Source of the DNA: Uloborus plumipes | Lineage: Eukaryota > Arthropoda > Arachnida > Araneae > Uloboridae | Direction: 5' to 3' | DNA: 64,000 nt | Assembly: GCA_038373865.1 (NCBI GenBank) | Contig: JAXGGA010001597.1 | Location: 1-64,000, forward strand | The notes under the pieces: generated by a model | Database searches by the model: none | Seen by the model: the letters and a program-made list of their open reading frames with translations, nothing else | Told to the model about the DNA's origin: nothing | Program-made: the position numbers and the translations under genes | In this document: positions 33,885-46,646 of the stretch, piece by piece | How positions within the stretch are numbered: the stretch's first letter is position 1 | Layout of the letters: each line of letters opens with the position of its first letter

Positions 33885-34110
33885 GCAATATACCGAGACA
33901 GCCCAATTATACCATCCAAAGACTTGCTGTTTCATTCCTTATTATTACTCATCAGTCCGGAATAGACAGTCACCTAGCTGAGTGCAGATATCATGTTATA
34001 GAAGCTAAGAAGGCCAACAAACTGCTAACTAAATTAGATTTACCACACCAACAAGAGACCTCAGCAATGGTACGGCTCAACTTGTAAATTAAAGGCAAAG
34101 CTTGGGTATT
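33885..34110. repeat. Dispersed SINE-like repeat, copy 1
   Basis: This aligns along its length with 52830-53043 (shared phrases ATACC/ATTCCATCCA, CTCATCAGTCCGGAATAG versus CTCGTCAACCTGGAATAG, TTATAGAAGC, AACTTGTAAATT). Length and dispersion suggest a SINE or a LINE fragment. I could not find a tRNA-type promoter in it. Confidence 0.55.
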
Positions 34111-34353
34111 AAGCAGTAAGAGCACTAGATTTCGTTTGAAAAGATTTTGAATCTTGCGATACAGTTCATGTATTTTTTTGTATTTAAAAAAAAATGTTCT
34201 CAAACATTTTAAAACAAATAAAATAACGCTTCAAAATAAAAACATAGTAGCCATAAAAAAAAGTTCTTAAAGCTGTGCAACAATGTGTGTGATTTCACAG
34301 TTACAAAGTAAAGGTTAATTCTTCCCGTTAACTCCCTTTCTCGCCAAAACTTT

Positions 34354-35979
34354 AGTCTTTGAAATTCTAACAGTATTGCAGTTAATATATACTTGCAAGA
34401 GAAACTTTAAAATGTTTGAAGCGGTTTTAAGTATCCGAGATAAGTATGTTGAAAAGATGAAAAAAGAAAACAGAGAGAGAGAGGTAGACAGAAAAATTGA
34501 ATTAGTTTCTGACAAGTCAAAGTCTTGGACGTTCTAACAGTATTGCAGTCAGTATATGTTTGTAAGAGAAAGTTTTAAAATGTTTGAAGCAGTTCTAAGT
34601 ATCCAAGATAAGTACCGTAAAATGGGGTGAATCGGAACACTTTTCAGCTTTGATTGTACAAAAAGCAGTTAAAAGATTTTTTTTTAATTTGGTTTTTTGG
34701 GTAAAAACTTCGGTCTTGCTTTACTGTTGATATTCCAAGCAAAGACAGAACCTTTTGAACAATTATTATTGAAATATATAGGAAATTATGGGTGTTCCGA
34801 ATCACCCCGCTGATAGGGGTCAATCGGAACACATGTTAAAATGTTTATTTTTTTCACTTAAACCTGTAATAGGTCTCACAAACATGAGTAATATTGATTG
34901 GGGAGAATAAGAACAGATAATTACTGTATAATAAATGTTTAATTTCAATACCAGTAAACGTTTATAATTTGTCAAAATTCAAAATAATTTTTAACTTATG
35001 AAAAATGAAAAGTAATTTTAAGAAATGCTTTTGAATTGAAATACAGAGATTTAACATGAATTGAAGTCACTCATGTCGACCACAAATCTGTACTTGTCCT
35101 TAAAACTAACAATTGTGACTTGGCTTAAGTTTTTTTATAACATCTCCTGGGATAAACTCTGCCTTTTCTTTAGTTTCTTGAAAACTTTGTATTTCGGGGA
35201 TTGTCCTGAAAATTTTTTTCGCTTATTCATCACTGTCTGTGTGCTGGACTTTTACTACATAAAGTCTATGTGACTTTCCCCTTCGTATTTTAAGTAAAAA
35301 AAAGTCCTGGAGAAAAAATCTTTTGAAATCTGCAACTTTTTGTCATTCTAAGCTCTAGTTGCTCACGAGAAGGGATAAACAGTAATAAATCCTTGTCCTT
35401 GTCTTGATTTGAAGAATTGGGGTTAGAATCTTGATTTTTCAAACAGTTTCCTTCAAATAAGTTTGAATTGGAACAACAGAACTAAGTGTTCCGATTCACC
35501 CCGCAAATTTTTTTCCTATGGCATTTTTCAGAATTCTTCATTTTTATGACGCAATTTATATAAAATGTAAATTCTAATGTGGTATTCTATTGTTCAGATA
35601 CATGTATAATTGAAACATACCCCTCTTAGTTTTTAAATATAAGAAGGTTTGTTCATGCATATGAAGTTTTGCAGTCTATGAAAATGTAATGTTTTCTAGC
35701 ATTCCACGTGTAGCCCTCCTTAGAAGCCAGTAGCGTTGCCAGATTGACAAAAGTAATTTTTTCCTACTTCCTATGATCTTACCTTTCTAAAAAAAAAAAT
35801 TCATGGCGAAAAATACCCAGTAGTATATTTATGAAGAATTTCTTTGTACGGTCGGGAAGTTTTGTTCCGATTGACCCCGCTGTTCCTATACACCCCATTT
35901 TACGGTATGTTGAAAAGATGAAAAAAGAAAAAGAGAGAGAGAGGTAGACAGAAAAATTGAATTAGTTTCTGACAAGTAA
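34354..35979. repeat. 168-bp tandem duplication, second unit split by a transposon
   Basis: Unit 1 (34354-34520) and unit 2 (34521-34614 plus 35908-35979) match closely. Unit 1 still holds the uninterrupted junction GATAAGTATGTTG at about 34439-34451. Unit 2 has the 1291-bp element inserted at the TA of the same site. The upstream sequence 34237-34350 and the units resemble the satellite at 38290-40985. Confidence 0.9.
34615..35905. mobile_element. 1.29-kb nonautonomous TA-duplicating element, copy 2
   Basis: Same family as 406-1694 and in the same orientation: ends CCGTAAAATGGGGTGAATCG and complement, TA at 34613-34614 and 35906-35907. Comparison with the empty site in the neighbouring duplicated unit proves both the boundaries and the TA duplication. 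No transposase. Confidence 0.95.
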
Positions 35980-38289
35980 AAGTTTTTAAAAATCAAAGAT
36001 TGCAGCCAACGTTTTGAAACATTATACTTTTAATTTTTAGAATGTTCTTTTTTTTTTCTTCCAAAATTCGTATACTGCACCGATGGTTACTTTATATTTC
36101 TAAAAGGTATAGTTTTTCTAATATTTTATCTCATCTTCCTACATTTTTTATTGATTTTATAGGAGTTCAAAAAGATCACTAATAAACTGCAATATTTTAA
36201 AACTTTCACTTATAAATGACACCATTATTTTTAAAAAGCTGCGCAGTAAGAAATGTGCGAAACTGTAAGATTAAATAAAAGATACTGGTGAATAATGTAA
36301 CATTTAAAAAGGTCATAGTAAACAAAATTTCAAAAAAAAAAAAAACATGTAGTAAATATATTTGAAGTAAAAAAAAAATCATTTAGAATTGATTGAAAAA
36401 ATCATTCATAATTATCTCCATCCTACCGTTTAAGGTAAATAATATTCCGAAAACAAAAAGTCATAAAAAGAAAGATAAAAAAAAGAAATATATTTGAAAT
36501 GAATTGAAAATAAATAAATGAAAATAAACACTATTTTACATGCCAAAAAGAAAAAAAAATGACGATAATATTTGTTCCCAGATACGCGATTTTCCTCTCA
36601 ATATGTTAGCTTCCATGAATTATATTCCTCACGCAATGGTAATGGATCATGTGATTCGCATCCTAACAATCACAAAGAGAATAAAAGATGAGAGAGGCAA
36701 CTACTTCATTGTGAAAGCAGCAAACAAACTTGATAGCTCAAAATTTGTTGAAACTGAGCAACAATACACATGCTTTCACTGCTTTTTTTAAAAAATTAAG
36801 AGATTTTTTTCCAATTCGTTCTCAGAATTTTTGCAACAATTGTGCATTGCTGTTCGTATGTTTATCAAAGGCTTTTTTTTTAATGGGTGTCAAGCAATTT
36901 AAAATCAAAATATAGAGAGCATTAAAAAACAACAGCAACAAAAAATTATACTTGAGCAACAATTGCTTGCTTCCTGAAATACGCAGTAAAGTGATTTTCC
37001 TTAGTAATTGCCTTCATTTTAGAAAGTTAATTTTTTTCGATATTAATAAAACAATATTCTTATATTTTTGGTATTATTATATTTTATAATTTTTAATACA
37101 TTCTTTCCCATAGAATAAGTAAAGAAAGAAAGAGACATGAAAAAAGCTTAATTATTGTAAAAGTATTGTTGTAAACAAAACTAATTAATCAAAAAAACAT
37201 TTCATATTGAGAAAAAATAAATTAATGTTAGGTTTAACGGGATTTTTTTTTCGAAACTATTAAAATAGTTTTATCATTAACGCTTGCGAAAGAAATTCAA
37301 TCCTTTTTACCTAAAAAGCAAGTAACGTTAAATTGTTTTTTGTACCGAAAAATTGAAAGAAAATTCTCAGATTCTGAATATGTTCTTGGAATTTGCGGTT
37401 TCAGAGAATAGAAAAAAGTTATTAATAAAAAATGAAACTGCAGATTTCCGTAGAATTTAATTTAAGGTTAGAGCTTTATCACTAATAATTCATGAAAGTG
37501 CACTGAATTCAAAGCACGAGAAAGCTATAACGGTTTGATTTTCGATAAAAATGTTTATTAATACGTATCTTTATTTTAAAATATATGAATTTAAAATTGC
37601 TATTATTCATTTTTATTTTTGGCAACTAATAAAAAGTAAAAGCAAAATAATTTTGAACTGCTTTATTTTGCTAACTAATGAACTAGTTGATTAATTATTT
37701 TGGGAGGGGGGGGAGTTGAGCAATGATTAAAGAATTAAGTAAATCTTTAAGAAATGCGTATATTCTTTTTTGAAAATATTTTCTGGTGCAAATTACATTT
37801 CTTGGTAAAAGATTAAATAGAAATTGTACTTATTTCATTTTGTTTTATTTATTTAAATGGAAAATTTAACTGCGGAGAAGTTTATTACTGTGATTCATTT
37901 TTATAGTTTGATTCCTCTTCCTGTTCACTTACATAGCAAAGGAAAGTGCTTGATTTCAAAACATTGCCTGCTAAAAAAATGTAGTTGAAATTTACTGAAA
38001 CAAGATGACTGACAAGATGTTTGAGAGAATACATTCAATATCGTTTTTATATTAAATTGTTTTATTTTCACTTAATTCATGTATAAATATTTTTTCCCGT
38101 TCAATTACCTAAAAATGAAGATTTTAACTATTTCAGAGCCTAAGATAATCAGGATAGTACGGCTGTTGTAATAAATTCAATGTTTCAAATGGGAAAGTAG
38201 GCTCGTTTAGTTTTGGAAAACTTCTTGTCAAATTAATTATATCATTTTATCATGAAAATATTAAAAAAAAGCGCTCTCTCAGTATCAGC
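35980..38289. other. Anonymous AT-rich sequence
   Basis: Strongly AT-rich (for example 36420-36560 and 37000-37260). An 83-codon frame at 36540-36791 has no recognisable domain. No repeat ends were identified. Confidence 0.4.
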
Positions 38290-40985
38290 TATATAACAAT
38301 TCATGTGCTTTCACAACTACACAATTAGAGCTAATTTACCCAAAAGTCCCTTTACCCCTCAAACTTTTAGCTTTTGAGATTTCATTATGTTTCTTATATT
38401 CAATATATAAGAAATTTTGAATAAAATGAAAAGTTTCTTAAACAAAAATAAAGAAGCCATGAGAAAATGAGCTCGTAAAAGTTCAAGAACAAAGCGTGAG
38501 TTTCACAGCAACACAGTTAAGAATTCCTTTTCTTTCTAATTAATCCCTCCAGACATCAATATTTGATTTCCCGATTCTGCACCGAAACGGGACAGAAAGC
38601 TTGTAATAATTTAAAGAGTTCCCTTTAGCAAGGTTTATTCATTATATCAGGAAATTCAAATAAAATTAAACTTATTTTAAATAAAAAAAATAAAGAATCA
38701 ATGAGAAAAAAAGAGCTAAGTTCAACAACAACAAAGCGTGTGCTTTACAGCTACACGATTAAAAATTTCCTTTGTTACTATTTCCCGTCTCCAGGCAGCA
38801 ATTTTAAATTTTCTTACATACCGAACAGCGACAGAAAGCCCGTAATGATTTAGGCTTTCTTTGTCCTTTAGCAAGGCATCAATCTTTTTAACCTGTTAAC
38901 TGGGTATGACGAAATATTTCGTCATACATAAAAGCCTACAGCAATGGGCATGATGAAATTTTTCGTATATTCTTATTGTGCATTTCAGTGTTTTATATAT
39001 TTTTATTATTGTGTTGTATTATTTACATACTGAGATGTGAATTATTATTTGTGGTGTGATATTACTTATCGCTGCGAAAAAAAAGTCCCCATTGTGAAAC
39101 GAGTTGAGCAATAGCTAATTCCCCGGTTAACAGGTTAAATTAAATCTAGTTTTTAAATGAAAAATAAAGGAGACATGATAAAAAAGAGGAATTCTTAAAG
39201 TTCAACAGGAAAGATTGCTTTACAGCTATACAATTAAGAATTCCTTTCTTACTAATTATTCTCTTTAGACAGCAATTGTTAATTTTCTTACACAATGAAA
39301 CGTGGCAAAAATCCTGTAATAACTTAACTAAGACCCTTTAGCGAGGTTTATTTATTATATCAGGAATTTAAAGTCAAATAAAATGCTTTTTAAATAAAAA
39401 TAAAGACGCCATGAGAAAAAAAAAAGAACTATTAAGCTCATCCCCCCCACAAAGGATGTATTTTACTGCTACATAACTAAGAATTCCTTTTCTTACTAAT
39501 TCCTCTCTCCAGACAGCAATTTTTAATTTTCCCACGTACCGAAACACGATAGAAACCTGTAATTTTTTAACGAGGCTCCTTTAGCGAGGTTTATTCGTTA
39601 TATCAGGAACTTTAACTTAAATACATGTTTTTAAATGAAACACAAAGAAGCCATGACAAAAAAGAGCTCTTTAAGTTCAACAACAAAGCATGTGCTTCAC
39701 AGCTACATAATTAAGGATTTCTTTTCTTACTAATTCCCCTCTCCAGACAGCAATTTTTTATTTTCCTATGCACCGAAACGCGACGCAAAGCCTTTTAACG
39801 AAGTTACTTTAGAGAGGTTCATTCATTATATCAGGAATTTCAACTTAAATAAAATGCTTTTTAAATAAAAAAAAGAAGAAGGCATGAGGAAAAGCAGCTA
39901 TTTAAAGCTAAAGAACAAAGTGTGTGCTTTACAGCTACACAGTTAAGAATTAACTTTCTTACCAACTCCTCTCTTCAGACAGCAATTTTTAATTTTCTTG
40001 CTTATAAAAACGAGCTAGTAATTATTTAACGAGGTCCTTTTAGCGAGGTAGATTCGTTATATCTGGAATTTGAATTCAAATGAAATATTTTTTTTCAAAT
40101 AAAAATCAAAGAAGTCATGAGTAAAAAAAAAATCTTAAAGTTCAAGAACAAAGCATGTGCCTTACAGCAACACAAATTCCCTTTCTTTCTAATTCCTCTC
40201 TATAGACAGCAATTTTTAATTTCTCACGCACCGAAAAGCTACAGAAAGCTTGTAGAAATTTAATGATTTCTCTTTAGCAAGGTGTGTGTTCATTATATCA
40301 GAAATTTCAAATTAAATAAAAATATTTTTTTCAATAAAAAATAAAGAAACCATGAAAAAAAAGCGCTTTAATGTTCAACAACAAAGCGTGTGTTTTACAG
40401 TTACTGAATTAAGAATTCCCTTGCTTACTAATTCCTCTCTCCAGACAGAAATTTTTAATTTTCTTTCGCACCGAAACGCGACAGAAAGCCTGTAATGATT
40501 TAACGAGGTCCCTTTAGCAAGGTACATTCATTATAACCGGAATTCAAAATTAATAAAATATAAAATAAACAAGCCCTGAGAAAAAGAGCTCTTAAAAACT
40601 CAAAAACAAAGCGCGTGCTTTGCAGCTACACAATAAGGAATTCTCTTTATTGCTAATTCTTCTTGATGAACAGCAATTTTTAATTATCTTTCGCACTGAA
40701 ACGTGACAGAAAGCCTGCGATATTTAACGAATACCTTTCAGCGAGGTTTATTCATAGTATCAGAAATTTTAAGTGAAATAAAAGGTTTTAAAAACTAAAT
40801 AAATAAATAAATTATCCATGGAAAAAAAAAGAACTCTCTAAGTTCAACAACAAAGCTAGTGCTTTACTGCTACACAATAAAGAATTCCCTTTCTTACTAA
40901 TTCCTCTCTCCAGACAGCAATTTTTAATTTTCTTACGCACCGAAACGCGACCGAAAGCCTGTAATGATTTAACGAGGTCCTTTTT
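38290..40985. repeat. Satellite array, about 11 units of about 235 bp
   Basis: The phrases ACAGCTACAC, CTCTCCAGACAGCAATTTTT, CACCGAAACGCGACAGAAAG and TTCATTATATCAGGAATTT recur with spacing of 225-250 bp; the unit anchors fall at about 38297, 38497, 38747, 39222, 39459, 39697, 39930, 40166, 40397, 40622 and 40868. The one large gap is explained by the 247 bp added by the TTAA element at 38892-39134. The units are diverged, so the array is old. Related units occur at 34237-34610. Confidence 0.85.
38892..39134. mobile_element. piggyBac-like short element in the satellite (243 bp)
   Basis: TTAA on both sides (38888-38891 and 39135-39138) and inverted ends CCTGTTAACTGGG and CCTGTTAACCGGG. A perfect palindrome, TGACGAAATATTTCGTCA, lies at about 38927-38944. 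It differs in sequence from the CCCATTAATGCC family. Confidence 0.8.
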
Positions 40986-40999
40986 TTTTTCCTGATTTT

Positions 41000-41350
41000 T
41001 TTTCACATCGAGTATTTCTCCGGGGCGGGGTTTTCCAGCGGAAAGAGAAGTAAGACGTTTAAAGCCAAAGACGCTTGCTGAGTGAGTCAGTCAAGAAACA
41101 TATGTGTGAAGAAAAACAGTCCGACCTCGTGACCTCATCCGTGCTCTTGGAAGACGACGGCAAGTCCGAGTGACGACTGCCGTATCAGTTACGGTAGCGC
41201 CGTCAGCCCGACTTTCGAGACTAATGGCCACTGTTTGCAGCTAAGAGCCCCTCTCAATAGCTCTTTCTTTATTCTCTTTACCTTTCACTGGGCTTGTTTA
41301 AAGCCTAATTAAGGGAGAAGATTAGCCGTGATTGCGGGGTGAAAAGTAGT
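41000..41350. promoter_or_regulatory. GC-richer pocket at the satellite edge
   Basis: About 50% GC in an AT-rich setting, with many CpGs. It contains GGGGCGGGG (41022-41030, a GC box) and TGAGTCA (41083-41089, an AP-1-type site). It could be a promoter, an enhancer or an untranslated exon. No convincing coding frame was found on either strand, and no transcript start can be placed. Confidence 0.25.
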
Positions 41351-42749
41351 CGAGGGATTGCTTACGTCTTATAGAAAGCGCATTTTGACACATAATTTAA
41401 GGAGTCTCTGCAAATCAGTGGTCGGAAATTGCGAGAACAAATAGCGAAACTATTGTAATCGCAACTTTATTTATTTATTTATTTATTTATTTTATAGTTT
41501 GTAGTAAAGCAAGCTACTTAAAAGTAAAAAAGTAGAGTAGTGAGTAGTGCGATAAAAATATAGTATGTTGTAGCGATCCATAGAAACTACTTTTTACTTA
41601 AGTTTAGTATAGAAACAAGGTTCAGAAAAATTTGTCTCAAACCAAAACCGTAAATCGTAAATATTTGATCAAAATGATCAACATTTGATAAATTTTTTGC
41701 ACTTCTGGAGTTGAATATTCGCTGCCAAGAACGCATTCAAAAGTTGCAAAGTTAAAAACAATATTTAAATAAACGTAGAAACGTAAAAAGTGATTTATAA
41801 TAAATGGCTGAATGATTACTTTCGTCATATCGAACTCGTATTTTGATACAAAATTTAAGGAGTTTCTTCAAATATCAGTGGTGGGAAATCTCGAAGAATC
41901 CCCAAAACCCCCAAGAATCTCATTGGAGAATGACGCAGTTCTTGCAAATACTAGCAGGGATCAGGATGAATTCCCTAAAAATCTTCGTTTTAACCTTAAG
42001 CTTAAGAGTTCTAATATAGTTAGCACACCGCTCCTAAGAGTCCCATTCATATTATCACGCAGTCCTCAAAACTCCCATTTGAATAAGGAAACGGCCCGTA
42101 AAAATCCCTTTACTATAACTCTGAAATTCCCGTTATATACATAGTCCTTAAATATCTCTATTAGTCTAAAGACCTTACATGTCTCTAGCAGAATCAAGAG
42201 AGAGTCTAAATGCACGTTTGAAATTGAACACAGACCAGGAAAGCCGTAAATCTGCAAGCGCAGTTAAATTATTTTTTCATCAAAATCTTTCAGCTTGATA
42301 GCACATATTCTCCGCTGATCGACTAGAAATTCAAATTTAGTTTCGAGTGTAACAGATTAAATTAAATGTATACCTAATTATGTGAGAAACAATATTGTTG
42401 AAAATGAAAAACAAGTTAGCTAAACGGTAAAACATTCAGTTTGTCAAATGGTCATGCTTGTAAGCAGAAACTCTTTCATGTTACCAGCCTAAAAGTAACT
42501 CAAATGCTCAGCCAGGTTCATCTTTGGTGTGATCGTCCTACCGATTAGTTTCTTTATTTTTCAAATTTTTTAGTGTGAAAAATTATTTATCTAACACTTC
42601 AAATCAGAATATATTTGAAATGTATCATTTTTAACTTGTTAAAAATAGTACGGTGCACTATTAAAAAAATAAACTTTCATTTACTGTCTCAGTTTCCTAT
42701 TGTTATATTTTTCCTTCCCTTAAAAACATGAGCTAAAGCATTTTAATAA
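41351..42749. other. Unassigned sequence
   Basis: (TTTA)n at about 41467-41495. A 110-codon plus-strand frame (41812-42144) has near-balanced composition but no known domain, and I would not call it a gene. Confidence 0.35.
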
Positions 42750-42751
42750 TA

Positions 42752-42929
42752 CAGTGAAATCTGTGTATAACGATACTCAAGGGACCTAGAAAAAAATATC
42801 GTTATAGACAGATTATCATTATAGACAGTTTGAGCAAGAGTAGATGGGAAGTTGGCTGGGACCAAACCAAAATATCGTAATAGGCAGATTTATCGTTATG
42901 TACAGTATCGTTATACACAGGTTTCACTG
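42752..42929. mobile_element. pogo/Tigger-like MITE (178 bp)
   Basis: Ends CAGTGAAATCTGTGTATAAC and, inverted, CAGTGAAACCTGTGTATAAC, with flanking TA at 42750-42751 and 42930-42931. The interior repeats ATCGTTATA-type phrases. Confidence 0.85.
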
Positions 42930-42931
42930 TA

Positions 42932-43464
42932 TTTGGTTCAAATCAAACACGCGCATACACACACCCATGTGAGTTATTTTACTTCTTATTTACTAATTTC
43001 ATTATTTATTTCGTTATCTGGAGGAGGAGTTTCACTTTCTTATGACTCTAAATAAAGAAAATTTTCCGTTTTCTGCGTAATAAAATATTGGAAATATTTG
43101 ATATCACATTTTAATTTATCATTATTACTTCAATGATAGTAAAGCAGCGTTGCGTTAGTACTTTTTTTTTGTTTATTTATTTTTATTTGTTTATTTATTT
43201 TTTAATCTCACTCTTACTTACTTATTTTTTCTTTTCTTTTTTTTTTCAACATTATCTAAAGAAAGAATTCAGCTACAGAGATTCGCTAAAATACTTCTTC
43301 TGTTTATAGCTTCTTGAAAATTATATCAAATAAAGTTTTCGATGTGGTTTAAATGCCCAAAAGCATTTTTAAATAAGTTTTGATTTCTCAGAGTCTTGTT
43401 TGGAAAACACAGTTTAATACAATACGATTATCTCGTTACAATCAAAATGTTGTTAAGTATTTTT
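42932..43464. other. Anonymous AT-rich sequence
   Basis: T-rich low-complexity sequence at 43160-43250. Nothing else was recognised. Confidence 0.45.
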
Positions 43465-43468
43465 TTAA

Positions 43469-43978
43469 CCCATTTATGCCTGACATTTTTTTTCAAAAGA
43501 TATTTTGTATAATGGTTACAAACGGTGTTTAATGGACAGGAAAAATAATAAAAATATTATGTAAAAAATAATTTTTTTATTAAGGAAAGAAAAATCGTCC
43601 CTCAAAAGTTACGATAGACCCCAGAGTGTATATACTTTTTTGACTAAATTTTTTTTCTGCCTACGATATAATATTTAAAAAGACATTTTATAAGAAGAAA
43701 TAAAATCAGCCATTAACATAAACTGGGAAGCTGGGAATAACTTTGAAAACTTAACTTTTTTTCTTGAGATTGTGGACGATGTCATTTTTGATAAAGATCA
43801 TATTAAAACTGCTACAGAACACACTTTACAATGGTTATGTGCTGCAATATGTTAATAACGAATTGAAAGAATACCAAGGTACTAATTGAACACGATTATT
43901 TTGTTGAAATGTTCATTTTGGGGAAATTCAGACCCTTTTTTGGACCGTCCTAAAAAAAGGACGCTAGGCATTAATTGA
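43469..43978 (-). mobile_element. piggyBac-like MITE family, copy c (510 bp)
   Basis: Inverted relative to copies a and b. TTAA at 43465-43468 and 43979-43982. The outermost right bases have changed (TTGA instead of TGGG), which suggests loss of mobility. Confidence 0.9.
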
Positions 43979-43982
43979 TTAA

Positions 43983-45495
43983 AAAATAGTGAAGGGAGAA
44001 GACAGAGAAGTTCGAAACAGGATTTCAAATCAAGAAAACATTAAAAACTATTAAACAAGTGGGAAGAAAAATCAGAGATCATCGTAACTATTATTTTTGT
44101 AACATAAGAAGGGGAATGTGGGGCAAAGTGAAATGGTAAAATATTTTTACAGCTTGCATTGCTACCTATCTAGCAATGTTTTAACTTAATTCTAGAACAT
44201 ATAGTTGTCCAAGTCAGAAAATAAATTTGTCTAAAGATCAACAAAAAATAATACAAGTCACATTTAGAATTTAACACATATATTGTAAACTTTTCGTGGT
44301 TAAATTGAAAAAGTTCTTGTAATTAACGTTTTAAGTATTAACTGAGATTTACTGATGCCCAGTGCAGTTATTTAGTTCATATAGGGCACGCTTTGATTTT
44401 AAATGTTCGTTGCAATTTGTCAAGTACGCGCGGGGAAAAGCGGATGGGACGAAGTGAAAAAAATTTATGTCGTTTACTTATGTATTCATTTATTAAATCA
44501 TTTACGTAATTCTTCATTTATTGCTTCATTTACATTCTTTACTAATTAATTAATTCATTCATTTCTTTTCTTACTAATTCTCTATTTTACGTATTTATTC
44601 TTCATTGCATCATCATCTATTCAATTATTTACTAATTCATTTAGTCAAAAATATTTTTAACGATCAAAACAAATGTTTCATGAGAAAAGTATTTTATTTT
44701 TCACTTTGCCCATGGCTTTTTGAAGTGGCAATTTGCCAATATTTACTGAAGGTACAAAATAACTGCAAACACAAAAAATAATATTTCAAGGTAAATTGCT
44801 TTAAAAAAATGTTCTTTCTTCATGTACAATACTTTCAGAACAAATTTCCAATTTGTTCATTTTGAAACAAGAGTAACTATTTCATTTTGAACCACACTGA
44901 ACGAAGTTGGAATGAACCTACTCAAGAATTTGAATTTGACTACTACCCTAAGAACTTAAAATAATGCTAAAATATTTGTGCTCATGTGAAAAAAATACAA
45001 ACGCTTATAAGTTTATTCATTTAATCAGCCTTTGTTTTTGAGTTCAGTCACATAAACCACTTGAAATAACTCCATTGTAAGAGTTCATTGAAAAACTAAA
45101 GAGATAAAACTTACTGTTTTAAGTAGAATCCAGGCAGGTTTTTTTTTTTTCATAAATTTTACTTAAACTTCTACATTTTTATGTAAATGAAACTAAAAAC
45201 AAATCTGGAATAAAGTTTTTTTTTTTTTTTTAGATCAATGTAATGATTTATTCCAAGTTTTGAATAAATTAAATATTAAAACACACCTACTACAAACACA
45301 AGCAATTTCACTATCTAAGTTAACCCTACAATATAAATTAGCTACTACAAAGAATGTTTGATTTTAACTGCAGTGGAAAGAATTGTAAAGCAAGAAGTTT
45401 TAAAGCTAAAAAATTCCATACAAACTTACATAAATACCATGCAACCAAAAAAAAAAAAAATACTATGCACTTTCAATGCAATATGATACTAATAG
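43983..45495. other. Unassigned AT-rich sequence
   Basis: Phrases of the type GGGGCAAAGTGAAATGG (44119) and CACTTTGCCCATGG (44702) recur in both orientations, resembling in style the iterated terminal phrases of the CCGTAAA families. No bounding ends could be found. Degenerate ATTCATTTA runs occupy 44470-44640. Confidence 0.35.
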
Positions 45496-45497
45496 TA

Positions 45498-45725
45498 CCG
45501 TAAAGTCGGGTTACTTGGACCCACAAGGAGGTTACTTGAGCCCACAGTAAAATGATAAAATCTGGGTTTGGTACTAGCATTAGAGACTGCAGAGTGCTTC
45601 TACCTAGAGGAGAAACGAGGAACTACGTGCAAGTCTTCAACTAATAAGTACCAAATCTAGATTTTTTCATTTTACTGTAATGGGCTCAAGTAACCACTTA
45701 GGGTCCAAGTAACCCGACTTTACGG
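45498..45725. mobile_element. 228-bp hairpin MITE, copy 2
   Basis: Same length and ends as 20099-20326, with flanking TA at 45496-45497 and 45726-45727. The two copies differ at only a few positions. Confidence 0.9.
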
Positions 45726-45727
45726 TA

Positions 45728-46235
45728 TAGTAAGTTATCTTGGGACAACTTAAGGAACTGAATTCAGAATTATATTAAATTTCTGCTCTCTCCTTCTCTT
45801 TAAACTATATCCTACCGTAAAAATATTTCAAACTAAGATGAAAATAAAGTTACTATTATTTTTAATCAATAAAAATTATTACTTACTCGTATTATTATCA
45901 TTGTTAACTATGTAAATTTGGAGTATTGTCTTGATGTGGAGAGATTTTCTCGTTTCTTAAACCAATATTAATAAAAAAAAATTAACTCAGCAAGAGTAAC
46001 ATAAAACTAATAATTAAACTGACCTTACAGAGGGTTACGCGGCAAGTAGTATTATCGGTCTATTATAATCACCGAAGTTGGAAGTGGATGTCAGAAAATG
46101 TGTAAGACAAATGTATGTTTCTCACAGAGCTATTTAATCATACTACAATAGAAGGAAGTAATCGTGAATAGTTGTTCATATTTTAGCTCCAATTGTTTTT
46201 CCACGTTAAATGCTTTTAAAAGTTATGTAAAACTG
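45728..46235. other. Anonymous AT-rich sequence
   Basis: Nothing assignable. Confidence 0.45.
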
Positions 46236-46646
46236 CAGTAGAGTCCTGAAATTCCGTCGTAATTGGGGCCGGCACCACCTCGGATTAGAGAAAACTCGGA
46301 TTATCCGAAAAATTCGTAGCAATTACAATTTAACACTATTAGAAAAATGTGTTTCAAAAAATAATATAAAAGGAAGAATTTGGCGTTGTGTCCACATCAG
46401 ATATTTTTCTTTCAGTCTAGTTATGTACAGTGAACCTAATAAGTTTCTAAAAAACAACTAAATTTTATTGCTGCTTTTCTCATTAAAGAAATTTTAAAAC
46501 CGAAAAATATGTAGTTCCAAATCGTAACGTTGCTCCATGAAGAAACGAAAGAAAAAAAAACTGTAGTCTTATAAGCGAGGACAACAGCCGAACTTTTGGA
46601 TAAAGCGGAACTTAGGATTTTTGAGACTTGGATTTTCAAGACTACC
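46236..46646. mobile_element. Decayed pogo/Tigger-like element
   Basis: The left end CAGTAGAGTCCTGAAATTCC resembles, inverted, GTAGTCTTGAAAATCC at the right. The interior ACTCGGATTATCCGAA-type phrase is typical of such elements. Flanking TA is not intact. Confidence 0.4.

Noticed and set aside
41020..41260. Coding exon in the GC-rich pocket
   Set aside because: All frames on both strands meet stops within short distances and no peptide is recognisable.
41812..42144. 110-codon plus-strand frame
   Set aside because: No recognisable domain, no supporting context; kept only as a remark in the interval entry.
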